DNA of 64,000 nucleotides, taken from the NCBI RefSeq assembly GCF_011038975.1, contig NZ_JAAKEC010000012.1, positions 49,066 through 113,065 on the forward strand, read 5' to 3'. Below the pieces are notes generated by a model that worked only from the letters and a program-made list of their open reading frames with translations, was not told the origin of the DNA and did no database searches. Of this stretch, positions 56,761 through 64,000 are shown piece by piece. The DNA is from Adlercreutzia sp. ZJ176. Its GTDB lineage: Bacteria > Actinomycetota > Coriobacteriia > Coriobacteriales > Eggerthellaceae. The position numbers were made by a program, and so were the translations under genes. Within the stretch, counting starts at the first letter, position 1. Each line of letters begins with the position of its first letter.

Positions 56761-59613
56761 CTACGCGTTTCCGCCGTCTTCGGAGAACTCGCCCTTCAGG
56801 AAGCCTCGCACCACGCATGCGGCAGCGCCGGCGGTTGCCGCAAGGCCGATCAGGGCGCTGGCGGCGACGGGGAGCTCATCGCCGGTTTTGGCGAGTTTCG
56901 TGCCGGCCGGCTTGAGCGTCACCGTCTCCTTGCCGCCGTTCGCACCCGCACCCGAGCCTGAGTTGGTGTCGGGCGTCGTGCCAGCATCGGGCGTCGTGCC
57001 GGTATCGGGCGTGCTGCCGCCGCCACCCGTGCCGCCCGTATTACCGCCGCCCGCGTCGCCGCCCTCACCGGGCTCGGGCGCAGAAGCTGAGGAAACGACG
57101 ACCTCGGCGGTCGGCCGCTGAGCGTATCCGGCAAGGTACGTCACGACGTAGGTGCCCTCGATGGCAGGAACGAAGCGGTAGCTTGCATGGACAGACGCCA
57201 GCAGCGCACCCTCGGCAATCGCAGCAGCTCCAGCCGCCGTCCTCATCAACTCAACTGCTTGCCCGTTGGGGTCCGTCACTTCCGGCACTGCCTGGAGCTT
57301 CGTGCCGGCAGCATCGGTGAACAGTACGTCCGGCACAAGGTAGGCCTGGCCTACGGTGGCGGTGCCCATCTCCTCGGCGCTCGGAGCCTCCGCGGCCTGC
57401 GCTACGGGAGCCGAGGCCATGTAGAGCAGGGCTGCCTGCTTCCGGTTGGCAATGTCGGGCGTAAGCTTGGCGAAGGCGACCTTGCCCACCATCGGGTGCT
57501 CCATGGCGCCCGTGGCGTTCACGTCGGCCCCCACGAACCAACGCTTGATGTCGGCCTTGGGCGCGGGGATGGAGCCCACATTCCGCTTCTGCGATACCAG
57601 CTGGCCGTTCAGGTAGTACTTCATGGTCTCGCCGTCGTAGGTCGCCATCACGTGCGTCCACGTGTTCAGCGGCACCTCTCCCTCGGTGCAGACGTAGTTG
57701 TTTCCATTTCCCACGTTGGTGTAGTGCTGAAGCTTGGGGGCGTAGTAGCTCAAGTCCTGTCCCACGTCCGACGCGCTGGAGAACAGGTCGAAGTAGCCGT
57801 TCGTCGGATTCGCCGTGAACTGGAACAGCACTTCGATGGTCTCGGTCTGCGCGATGGCGGCGTAGTCCTTGTCGGCGAACTCATACCCTACGGCCGACTC
57901 GCCGTCGAACAGCGCAACCGGAACCCCGAAGGCGCTGTCTGTCTCGTAGGTCAGCTTGCCGAAGGGCACGGCGGCATGCGGCTTGGCGGCACGGTCATCG
58001 TGCGCGCCGGTGGCAAAGTCAAGGTGAAGCAGCGGGGCGGCCAGCGCGGACACGACCTTCTCGGCGGTCGTGAACTCCGTCTCGCCGACAAGCGATTCCT
58101 TTCCGAACGCGCTGACGGCGTAGGCGCGCAGCACGTATGCGGTGTTTTCCTCGAGCTCCGCGCCGAACAGCGGACGTTCGAACACGGCCGGCTGGTTGAC
58201 GTCCGCCTTGTAGTAGTCGGACATGAAGCGCGCGTCGAACACGGGAGCGTCCGGGGCAGACGCGCTCGCGACCGTGACGCGGTAGGAGATGATTACGTCG
58301 TCGCTCACGCCCGAGGCGTCGGCGGACACCTTGTCAGCTGTCAGCGCGAACGAGGCGCCCTTGTCGCTGATGGTCTCCTCGGGTACCGAGACGGAGGCGC
58401 CTTCCTTTACCAGGGGCGGCTTGGCCGCCTGCTTCATGCCGGCATGCGTGTACTGGAAGCCGTCGCGGCCCTTGGAGGGAACGATCACCCAAGGCTGCCC
58501 AAGGGCGGCGCCGTTGCGGAAGTCCAGGCGGTGGATCGTGACGGCATGCGTTGTCGTGTCGATCTCCACCAGCTCGCACTGGCTGGCGTCTTGCCCGGCG
58601 GCGGGGTGTCCGCCGCCGTCTCCCATCTCGTCCAGACCGTCGCCGCTCATCCAGAAGTTGTTCGAGAACGTGGCGGTCTGAATGAGCGTGAAGCCGTCGT
58701 CCTGGTAGATGGAACGCGGGTCGGCCATCGGAATGTGCGTATGCCCCGAGAAGTGGATGATCTGATGGTACTTCCCGGCAAGCTCCTGGTAGAAGGCGTT
58801 GTCGTCGCCGCTTCCGTCAGAGCTGTCGGTGCCGAACTGCCCGTTCCAGCTGCCGCCCGTGCTGTACCAGACCGTGTTGCCGAAGGGGTGGTGCGTCATC
58901 AGGAAGACGGGCTTGTTCGCATCTTCTGCCACTGCGGCGGCAACGCGCTCGCGCACCCAGTTCTGACGGTCGCCGTACCAGCTGTTGTCAGCGCCGCCCG
59001 GAGACGGCGAGAGGGCGATCACATGGTAGCCACTGCCAGGAGCCTCGGTGCCGCCCACGACGAAGTCGCAATCTATCTGGCCCTCGTTGGCACCGCCGGG
59101 GATCTGGAACGAGCCCGTCACCTTCAGCTTCGACGACAGGAACTCCTTGAACTCTGCCTGAGCCTTCTCCTTGTCGCCTTCATGCTCGTAGTACTCGTGG
59201 TTGCCCATGACGATGCCCACCGGGCTCTTCGCATGCGCGTTCAGCAGCTTGGCCAGCTCGTCGTATTCGCCCGCCTTGCCTCGGTCTGCCGAGTCGCCCA
59301 CGAAGAAGTGGCCGTTGAACTGCGGTGCCATGCTGTAGATGGCGCTGAAGGCGGCGGGCACCTTCTCGGAGTAGGCGTTTTCCACCTCAGCGCCCACATG
59401 CGTGTCGCTGTGTACGGTAAAGCGCACCTTGCTGCCGGAGAGCGTCGGCCATCGTGGTGAGCTCGGTGCCGTGAACGCAGCTGCGGCATCCTGGTCGGGG
59501 AAGACCAAGAGTCCCCCAGCAGCGCAAACGCCGGTGACGGCGGCCAGCTTGAGGAACGTTCGGCGTGACACGCCGAACGTTCCCTGATCGTATGCAGCTT
59601 CGAGATCATTCAT
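56761..59613 (-). CDS. Tat-exported cell-wall metallophosphoesterase
   Basis: A 950-residue exported protein. Tat signal SRRTFLKL (Arg17-Arg18), then a calcineurin-like phosphoesterase domain: DTHVG, VGDSADRG, GNHEYY, THHPFGN and SGHTHIP metal-ligand motifs (residues 60-370). A LamG/concanavalin-like domain with VLFQFTANPTNGYFDLFSSA lies at about 540-720. A Gly/Thr/Pro-rich linker near 870-910 precedes LAKTG, a variant of the LPxTG sortase motif, then a membrane helix and short tail. It probably cleaves a phosphoester outside the cell; substrate unknown. ATG 59613 is chosen; a GTG at 59634 in frame adds seven residues and also has GGAG upstream. Confidence 0.88.
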   Translation of the reverse strand: MNDLEAAYDQGTFGVSRRTFLKLAAVTGVCAAGGLLVFPDQDAAAAFTAPSSPRWPTLSGSKVRFTVHSDTHVGAEVENAYSEKVPAAFSAIYSMAPQFNGHFFVGDSADRGKAGEYDELAKLLNAHAKSPVGIVMGNHEYYEHEGDKEKAQAEFKEFLSSKLKVTGSFQIPGGANEGQIDCDFVVGGTEAPGSGYHVIALSPSPGGADNSWYGDRQNWVRERVAAAVAEDANKPVFLMTHHPFGNTVWYSTGGSWNGQFGTDSSDGSGDDNAFYQELAGKYHQIIHFSGHTHIPMADPRSIYQDDGFTLIQTATFSNNFWMSGDGLDEMGDGGGHPAAGQDASQCELVEIDTTTHAVTIHRLDFRNGAALGQPWVIVPSKGRDGFQYTHAGMKQAAKPPLVKEGASVSVPEETISDKGASFALTADKVSADASGVSDDVIISYRVTVASASAPDAPVFDARFMSDYYKADVNQPAVFERPLFGAELEENTAYVLRAYAVSAFGKESLVGETEFTTAEKVVSALAAPLLHLDFATGAHDDRAAKPHAAVPFGKLTYETDSAFGVPVALFDGESAVGYEFADKDYAAIAQTETIEVLFQFTANPTNGYFDLFSSASDVGQDLSYYAPKLQHYTNVGNGNNYVCTEGEVPLNTWTHVMATYDGETMKYYLNGQLVSQKRNVGSIPAPKADIKRWFVGADVNATGAMEHPMVGKVAFAKLTPDIANRKQAALLYMASAPVAQAAEAPSAEEMGTATVGQAYLVPDVLFTDAAGTKLQAVPEVTDPNGQAVELMRTAAGAAAIAEGALLASVHASYRFVPAIEGTYVVTYLAGYAQRPTAEVVVSSASAPEPGEGGDAGGGNTGGTGGGGSTPDTGTTPDAGTTPDTNSGSGAGANGGKETVTLKPAGTKLAKTGDELPVAASALIGLAATAGAAACVVRGFLKGEFSEDGGNA

Positions 59614-60062
59614 GGCAGTGCCCTTCTCCTTCACGTGCGTCTCCTTTGCTCTTCTCTTTTCTTCGAACGGGATGTCGGATGAGTCTGCCGTGCGTGTTCT
59701 GGCAGAGGCACCAAACGCGTGCGCCTCAGGCGCTTTGATCGCGCCTGCCTCGCCTTCGCGCAGCGTGGAAACATCGTAGGGAGGGAACGTCAGGGTGAAT
59801 TCAGGGGAGCGAAAATACGCTCCAAGGCAGGGGCAAAGTTCGCGTAAAGAGCGCGTGCCGTGCGTGGGGTTCTCGTAAGAGGAGCAGGAAGCGCCTGTCG
59901 TCCGCCTCAGCTTCTTCGACGTTTTCGCCTTCCCGTATCATCATGAGCGCACGAACCTTCCTTCCATGCCGTCCTGAGCGCGCGAACCTCCCGTCCTACG
60001 CCATCCCGAGCGAGTGGCCTCTCCTCTCGTGTCGTCCTGAGCAAGTGAAGCACCCTCCCTGC

Positions 60063-60182
60063 GTCACTGATAATCGTTACGGGATCTCGCCCTTCCGCTT
60101 CCACCGAATCGGAAGGGCGGTAACCTACGTTGCGGGGACGGCGCGGTGGCTCGCACTGTGTCCGACGCCCGAGGGCTGTCTC
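60063..60182. repeat. 120-base conserved intergenic element, copy A
   Basis: From GTCACTGATAATCGTTACGG to GAGGGCTGTCTC. A copy with one deletion and two substitutions lies at 63876-63994. It contains a perfect 10-bp stem CGCCCTTCCG/CGGAAGGGCG, and GTTACGGG / GGTAACCTACGTTGCGGGG segments. Such near-identity between distant non-coding copies suggests a mobile repeat or a conserved RNA. Confidence 0.8.
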
Positions 60183-60268
60183 ATCCTGAGCGAGTAGCCT
60201 CTCCTCTCATCCTGAGCGAATAGCCTCCTCTCTCGTGTCGTCCTGAGCGAGCGAAGCACCCTCTCGTG

Positions 60269-60318
60269 TCATCCTGAGCGGAGCGCCCGGAGGGCGCGAA
60301 GTCGAAGGATCTGGCCCC
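60269..60318 (+). repeat. Dispersed intergenic repeat, copy 3
   Basis: GTCATCCTGAGCGGAGCGCC...GTCGAAGGATCTGGCCCC, with the same internal GCGCCC/GGGCGC hairpin as copy 1 at 15031. Confidence 0.8.
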
Positions 60319-60419
60319 GGGCGAAAAGCGGAAGCATTGAGGGGTTCACCCCCGAGCGCAGAACGAAAGCATTGAGGGATTCACCCCCGAGCGCAGAACG
60401 AAAGCATCAGGGAATGTGC
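60315..60419 (+). repeat. Three 35-bp tandem units before parS
   Basis: Units start at 60315, 60350 and 60385 (CCCCGAGCGCAGAACGAAAG-type, then CATTGAGGGATTCAC), exactly 35 bp apart. A single unit stands before parS 2 at 51217-51251. There are no spacers, so this is not CRISPR. Confidence 0.78.
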
Positions 60420-60423
60420 AAAA

Positions 60424-60439
60424 TGTTTCACGTGAAACA
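60424..60439. promoter_or_regulatory. parS site 3
   Basis: TGTTTCACGTGAAACA, a perfect ParB-binding palindrome, directly after three 35-bp tandem repeats and 18 bases before the ruv promoter. Confidence 0.9.
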
Positions 60440-60456
60440 TTTGTTTGCTCGCGCCC

Positions 60457-60485
60457 TTGCTTTTGGCAAACGCTTGTTCTATCAT
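60457..60485 (+). promoter_or_regulatory. ruvCAB promoter
   Basis: TTGCTT (60457-60462), 17-bp spacer, TATCAT (60480-60485), 28 bases before the ruvC start. Confidence 0.58.
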
Positions 60486-60512
60486 AGCCTCACTTGTTGA
60501 GAAAGCGGGGTT

Positions 60513-61130
60513 GTGATCGTGGCGTCGGTTGAGCGCGTCATACTGGGCATTGACCCGGGTCTGGCTAACACGGGCTGGGGCATCGTCGAGCAGCGCGGCG
60601 CGCGGCTTTCCTGTGTGGCGTACGGGTGCGTCTCCACGCCTGCGAGCCAGCCGCTCGCGGAGCGCCTCCTGAAGATCCACGACCAGGTCGGGGCGGTGGT
60701 GCGGCGCTTCGGCCCCACCTGCGTGGGCATCGAGACCGTGTGGTTCGGCCAGAACATCACGGCGGCCTTCGCCACGGGGCAGGCGCGCGGCGCGGCGCTC
60801 GTGGCGTGCGCGGAAGGCGGGCTCGCGGTGGGGGAGTTCACCCCGCGCCAGATCAAGCTCGCGGTGGTGGGCACGGGCTCGGCCGAGAAGGAGCAGGTGC
60901 AGTACATGGTGCGCCAGCTTCTGCAGCTCGAGCAGGCGCCGCAGCCCGACCATGCGGCCGACGCGCTGGCGGCCGCCATCTGCTACACCACGCACGACGG
61001 GTTCGCGCGCGCCGAGAGGCGCTTCGACGAGCTGGTGGTGAAGGCGGAGGCGGCGCAGGCGGCGCGCGATGCGCAGGCGCGTCGGGCGCGGCAGCGCAGC
61101 GGCGCGGCAGGCGGGGAAGGTGGGGCGTGA
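60513..61130 (+). CDS. ruvC: Holliday junction endonuclease RuvC
   Basis: A 205-residue RuvC. The catalytic acidic residues are in ILGIDPGLANTGWG (first Asp), GIETVWFGQN (Glu) and QPDHAADALAAAI (last Asp pair). It cuts Holliday junctions with RuvAB. The usual length is about 170; the extra C-terminal 30 residues are Ala/Arg-rich. GTG at 60513 is used, GTG 60519 is an alternative. Its TGA overlaps the ruvA ATG. Confidence 0.95.
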   Translation: MIVASVERVILGIDPGLANTGWGIVEQRGARLSCVAYGCVSTPASQPLAERLLKIHDQVGAVVRRFGPTCVGIETVWFGQNITAAFATGQARGAALVACAEGGLAVGEFTPRQIKLAVVGTGSAEKEQVQYMVRQLLQLEQAPQPDHAADALAAAICYTTHDGFARAERRFDELVVKAEAAQAARDAQARRARQRSGAAGGEGGA

Positions 61131-61726
61131 TGATTGCCTTTTTAAGCGGAAGGCTGGCGGGGAAGACCCCCAGCATGGCGTATGTCGACGTGAGCGGCGT
61201 GGGATACGCCGTCTCCATGTCGGCGGCGGCGCTCGCGAAGCTGCCTGACGTGGGCGAGAGCGTGTCCGTGCTCACCTACCTGCAGGTGAGCGAGAGCGGG
61301 GCGGCGCTCTTCGGATTCCTCACGCAGGAGGAGAAGGCGCTGTTCGAGCGGCTGATCACGGTGAGCGGCGTGGGGCCGAAGGTGGCGCTCGCGGCGCTGT
61401 CAACCTTCTCGCCGCGCGCCCTGGCTGACGCCGTCGCCGCCCAGGACACCTCGCTGGTGGCGAAGATTCCCGGCGTGGGCAAGAAGACCGCCTCGCGCAT
61501 CATCCTCGAGCTCAAGGGCTCGCTCGACGCGGGGGCCGAGAGCCTGTTCAGCACGGCATCTGATGAGAAGTCGGTGGTCGAGGCGCGCCTGAGCGGGGCT
61601 GCCGAGGCGCTGCTGTCGATGGGCTTCACGTCGGCCGAGGCGGACCTCGCGCTCAAGGGAGCGCCCGAGGGGGCCACCGAGGCGGTGCTGCTACAATATG
61701 CGTTGAAGCGATTGGGAAGCCGATAG
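61130..61726 (+). CDS. ruvA: Holliday junction DNA-binding subunit RuvA
   Basis: A 198-residue RuvA: OB-fold N-terminus (MIAFLSGRLAGKTPSMAYVD), helix-hairpin-helix motifs (LITVSGVGPKVALAALS and IPGVGKKTASRIILELKG) and a C-terminal domain that contacts RuvB (ALLSMGFTSAEADLAL). Starts inside the ruvC stop and precedes ruvB by six bases. Confidence 0.96.
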   Translation: MIAFLSGRLAGKTPSMAYVDVSGVGYAVSMSAAALAKLPDVGESVSVLTYLQVSESGAALFGFLTQEEKALFERLITVSGVGPKVALAALSTFSPRALADAVAAQDTSLVAKIPGVGKKTASRIILELKGSLDAGAESLFSTASDEKSVVEARLSGAAEALLSMGFTSAEADLALKGAPEGATEAVLLQYALKRLGSR

Positions 61727-61732
61727 GGGTTT

Positions 61733-62833
61733 ATGGACGACAGCGTACGCATAGAGGGAATGGTGTTCGAGGCCGCGGCAGGCGGTTCGGACGGTGCGCG
61801 CGGCGAGGCTGCGGCGGGTGCTGACGCGCGCGCGCGGACGGTGACGCCCGAGCTCGTGGAGGACGACCTGGCGCTCGACCGCTCCCTGCGCCCGAAGCGC
61901 CTCGAGGACTACCTGGGCCAGACCAAGGTCAAGGAGTCGCTGGCCATCCTCATCGAGGCCGCGCAGGCGCGCCATGACGTGGCCGACCACATCCTGTTCT
62001 CGGGCCCGCCGGGCCTCGGCAAGACGACGCTCGCCACCGTGGTGGCCAACGAGCTCGGCTCGAGCATCCGGACCACCTCCGGCCCCGCCATCGAGCGCAC
62101 GGGGGACCTCGCGGCCATCCTCACCAACCTCGAGGAGGGCGACGTCCTGTTCATCGACGAGATCCACCGCCTGAATCGCATGGTGGAGGAGGTGCTCTAC
62201 CCCGCGCTCGAGGACTTCGCGCTCGACATCGTGGTGGGCAAGGGCCCGGCGGCGCGCTCCATCCGCCTCGACATCCCGCGCTTCACGCTCATCGGCGCCA
62301 CTACGCGCACGGGCCTGCTCACCGGCCCTCTGCGCGACCGCTTCGGCATCTCGTTCCGCCTGCAGTACTACACGCCTGAGGAGCTCAGCGCCATCGTGTG
62401 CCGCTCGGCGGCCATCCTCGACGTCGACATCGACCAGGAGGGCGCGCTCGAGATCGCACGCCGCAGCCGCGGTACGCCGCGCCTGGCCAACCGCATGCTC
62501 AAGCGCGTGCGCGACTGGGCGCAGGTCTGCGCGGACGGCGTCATCACCGAAGACGTGGCAGCCCAGGCCCTGAGCTTCTTCGAAGTGGACAACTTGGGCC
62601 TCGACGCAGTGGACAACCGCATCCTGGAGATCCTCTGCGTCCAGTTCTCGGGACGCCCCGTGGGCCTCACCACGCTGGCCTCGGCGCTCTCGGAGGACCC
62701 CGACACGGTGGAGGACGTCTACGAGCCCTACCTCATGCAGCAGGGCCTCATGATGCGCACGCCGAAGGGGCGCCAGGCCACCGCACGCGCGTGGGAGCAC
62801 CTCGGGCTCATCCCGCCCGGGGAGGGGAGGTAG
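61733..62833 (+). CDS. ruvB: Holliday junction branch-migration ATPase RuvB
   Basis: A 366-residue AAA+ ATPase. [18 protein letters not shown], Walker [13 protein letters not shown], Walker [14 protein letters not shown] sequence ([13 protein letters not shown]), sensor 1 [20 protein letters not shown] and the C-terminal winged helix ([20 protein letters not shown]) are intact. An N-terminal Ala/Gly-rich stretch of about 30 residues precedes the core. It drives branch migration with RuvA. Confidence 0.96.
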   Translation: MDDSVRIEGMVFEAAAGGSDGARGEAAAGADARARTVTPELVEDDLALDRSLRPKRLEDYLGQTKVKESLAILIEAAQARHDVADHILFSGPPGLGKTTLATVVANELGSSIRTTSGPAIERTGDLAAILTNLEEGDVLFIDEIHRLNRMVEEVLYPALEDFALDIVVGKGPAARSIRLDIPRFTLIGATTRTGLLTGPLRDRFGISFRLQYYTPEELSAIVCRSAAILDVDIDQEGALEIARRSRGTPRLANRMLKRVRDWAQVCADGVITEDVAAQALSFFEVDNLGLDAVDNRILEILCVQFSGRPVGLTTLASALSEDPDTVEDVYEPYLMQQGLMMRTPKGRQATARAWEHLGLIPPGEGR

Positions 62834-62835
62834 CC

Positions 62836-63222
62836 ATGTTCGAGCAAGACTATCTGCTTCGCATGCTCGTGGACTTCGCGGCGGCCATCCGCCGCTCCAT
62901 CGAGCGCGCAGGCGGCCAGCAGGACCCGTCCGGCGCGGCGCGCATGCTCGAGGAGGCGATCGGCAGCGCCGTCGACATTGACGGCGGCGTGCTCTTGTCG
63001 CTCTCGCCGGAGTCCATCGCGAGCATCCTCGAGGTGTCGGGGACTGACCCGCACGTCACCGAATACGTGGCGCGCTCGCTTCTGCTCGCGTCCGAATACC
63101 ATGCCCAGGCAGGCGAGGCGGAGCTCGCTGAGCTGCGCCGCGGGCAGGCGCTCGCCGTCGCCGACGCCTACGGCCACGACCTCTCCGCAGCGTTTGACTT
63201 CGAGGCTGACATCAAACTTTAA
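62836..63222 (+). CDS. Small conserved hypothetical protein (DUF6483-like)
   Basis: A 128-residue, helical, acidic protein beginning FEQDYLLRMLVDFAAAIRRS, an opening seen in small DUF6483-type proteins of anaerobes. The remainder is a helical-repeat-like region (EYHAQAGEAELAELRRGQAL). It starts two bases after ruvB and so is part of the ruv transcript. No function is known. Confidence 0.75.
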   Translation: MFEQDYLLRMLVDFAAAIRRSIERAGGQQDPSGAARMLEEAIGSAVDIDGGVLLSLSPESIASILEVSGTDPHVTEYVARSLLLASEYHAQAGEAELAELRRGQALAVADAYGHDLSAAFDFEADIKL

Positions 63223-63340
63223 GCTTGCTCAAAGACCCACGTCAGACGCTCATTTTGGGGAGTCGAGAAACCCCGGAGGCTTCGCAAAAAAACACATATT
63301 GTTTACGATGATTCCCCGCAGGAAACGAGTCGAAGTAGCG

Positions 63341-63346
63341 TATAGT
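63341..63346 (+). promoter_or_regulatory. Candidate -10 of the cold-shock gene
   Basis: TATAGT, giving a leader of about 86 nt before the cold-shock ATG, in line with the long cold-regulated leaders of csp genes. The -35 is not clear. Confidence 0.35.
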
Positions 63347-63438
63347 GAGAGCATGTCCAAAAGAAGAGAGGACAAGTGTTGCCGCCATGCAGCACGTGTA
63401 CATATCTCCCCAATTCCGGGGAGAGGAAAGAGGAAAAG

Positions 63439-63642
63439 ATGGCGGAAGGTACTGTTAAGTGGTTCAACCCGGAGAAGGGTTACGGTTTCATCTCTCAGGC
63501 AGACGGCGAGGATCTCTTCGTCCACTTCTCTGAGATCCAGATGGACGGGTTCAAGACGCTCGACGAGGGTGCTGCGGTGTCCTTCGACGTAACGACGGGT
63601 CAGAACGGCAAGCTCCAGGCGAGCAACGTCGTCAAGCTGTAA
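63439..63642 (+). CDS. cspA: Cold-shock protein
   Basis: A 67-residue single-domain cold-shock protein. RNP1 (KGYGFIS) and RNP2 (LFVHFSEI) nucleic-acid-binding motifs are intact. It is an RNA chaperone that melts structured RNA. AGAGGAAAAG precedes the ATG and a strong terminator follows, so it is monocistronic. Composition is less GC-biased than its neighbours, as usual for highly expressed csp genes. Confidence 0.97.
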   Translation: MAEGTVKWFNPEKGYGFISQADGEDLFVHFSEIQMDGFKTLDEGAAVSFDVTTGQNGKLQASNVVKL

Positions 63643-63664
63643 ACTCAAGTTCGATCACAGACGC

Positions 63665-63700
63665 AAGCGGGCCTGCGGTAAGTCGCAGGCCCGCTTTTTT
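63665..63700 (+). terminator. Intrinsic terminator after the cold-shock gene
   Basis: Perfect 13-bp stem (63665-63677 with 63684-63696), loop GTAAGT, T-run to 63700. Confidence 0.93.
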
Positions 63701-63749
63701 GCGCTCGGGGCCAGATCCTTCGACTCGCTTCGCTCGCTCAGGATGACAC
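63701..63749 (-). repeat. Dispersed intergenic repeat, copy 4 (inverted)
   Basis: The reverse complement reads TGTCATCCTGAGCGAGCGAA...GGATCTGGCCCCGAGCGC, closest to copy 2 at 51179. It begins at the end of the cold-shock terminator. Confidence 0.8.
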
Positions 63750-63875
63750 GGGGGGGGAGGCTGCTCGCTTAGGATGACGCGGGGGTGCGATGCTTTCACC
63801 CATGCGGTGTGGTGCGTGCGTGGTGCCGCGTGGGGCACGGGTGTGCTCCGTGCAGGCGCGGGCCGTTTGCGTTGT

Positions 63876-63994
63876 GTCACTGATAATCGTTACGGGTCTC
63901 GCCCTTCCGCTTCCACCGAGCCGGAAGGGCGGTAACCTACGTTGCGGGGACGGCGCGGTGGCTCGCACTGTGTCCGACGCCCGAGGGCTGTCTC
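63876..63994. repeat. 120-base conserved intergenic element, copy B
   Basis: Matches 60063-60182 with one deletion and two substitutions, same orientation, and the 10-bp stem is preserved. The flanks differ (GAGGAT here, ATCCTGAGCG there), so its 3' boundary is sharp. The rest of 63750-63875 is GC-rich intergenic DNA without a gene. Confidence 0.8.
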
Positions 63995-64000
63995 GAGGAT

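Larger units (their letters stand above)
59614..60512. other. 900-base repeat-rich spacer
   Basis: No gene is supported. 59640-59930 is plain intergenic DNA that should hold the metallophosphoesterase promoter. 59935-60260 contains at least five degenerate CCTGAGCGA fragments. A 120-base element lies at 60063-60182, a repeat family copy at 60269-60318, three 35-bp tandem units at 60315-60419, parS 3 at 60424-60439 and the ruv promoter at 60457-60485. Confidence 0.6.

Noticed and set aside
60315..60419. Tandem 35-bp repeats as a possible CRISPR array
   Set aside because: Units abut directly with no unique spacers, and no cas genes are nearby.

Overview
The window is a high-GC, G/C-ending-codon chromosome segment of an actinobacterial anaerobe. 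Three separate molybdopterin oxidoreductases, a molybdate importer (modABC), moaA/moaC and a Cys-rich HdrB-like protein point to the class Coriobacteriia, most likely Eggerthellaceae (Eggerthella/Gordonibacter-like). That placement is inferred from gene content; no 16S gene is present. No tRNA, rRNA or CRISPR array was found. Three near-perfect parS sites (14485, 51256, 60424) suggest the segment lies in the origin-proximal, ParB-loaded part of the chromosome.

Layout. 1-2428: the end of an xpaC-like gene, telA and a PhnP-like metallo-beta-lactamase-fold hydrolase. 2430-14393: a large redox island. It opens with a structured leader RNA and a three-subunit membrane molybdoenzyme (catalytic subunit with an odd repeated aromatic tail, four-cluster ferredoxin, NrfD anchor). 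A very structured 360-nt gap follows, then an HdrB-like CCG protein, a second molybdoenzyme, a GT-A/DUF2064 protein, a Tes-like radical SAM enzyme and a ferredoxin-DUF169 protein. 14485-20298: housekeeping and repair genes (GNAT, ogt, flavin reductase, PadR, glmS, a 39-residue membrane peptide, acpS). 20454-22208: a DarT/DarG DNA ADP-ribosylation toxin-antitoxin pair.

22370-34000: a surface polysaccharide locus led by two tandem NusG paralogues (LoaP/UpxY type), followed by an initiating sugar transferase, two glycosyltransferases, a Wzy-like polymerase, a pyruvyl transferase, a MenD-like ThDP enzyme, a flippase and an epimerase. The distal genes are visibly AT-richer. 34034-38949: a small XRE regulator, nnrD, a DUF308 membrane protein and ligA. 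39159-42771: modABC behind a promoter with a 9-5-9 inverted repeat; ModB carries an unusual exported N-terminal domain. 43051-44540: a MITE-like inverted-repeat element and an AbiEi/DUF559-like gene. 44901-51130: moaA, moaC, pyk, yebC, a DUF1836 regulator divergent from degV.

51487-56582: a LysR regulator followed by a molybdoenzyme with the size and active-site motif of pyrogallol-phloroglucinol transhydroxylase, its Fe-S/Cna-B small subunit and a four-helix membrane protein. This resembles the gut catechol dehydroxylase operons, and a shared 11-mer plus an inverted repeat suggest the LysR operator. 56761-59613: a Tat-exported, LPXTG-like metallophosphoesterase. 59614-64000: repeat-rich spacer, parS, ruvC-ruvA-ruvB, a small hypothetical protein and a cold-shock protein. 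modABC, moaA and moaC plausibly supply cofactor for the three molybdoenzymes.
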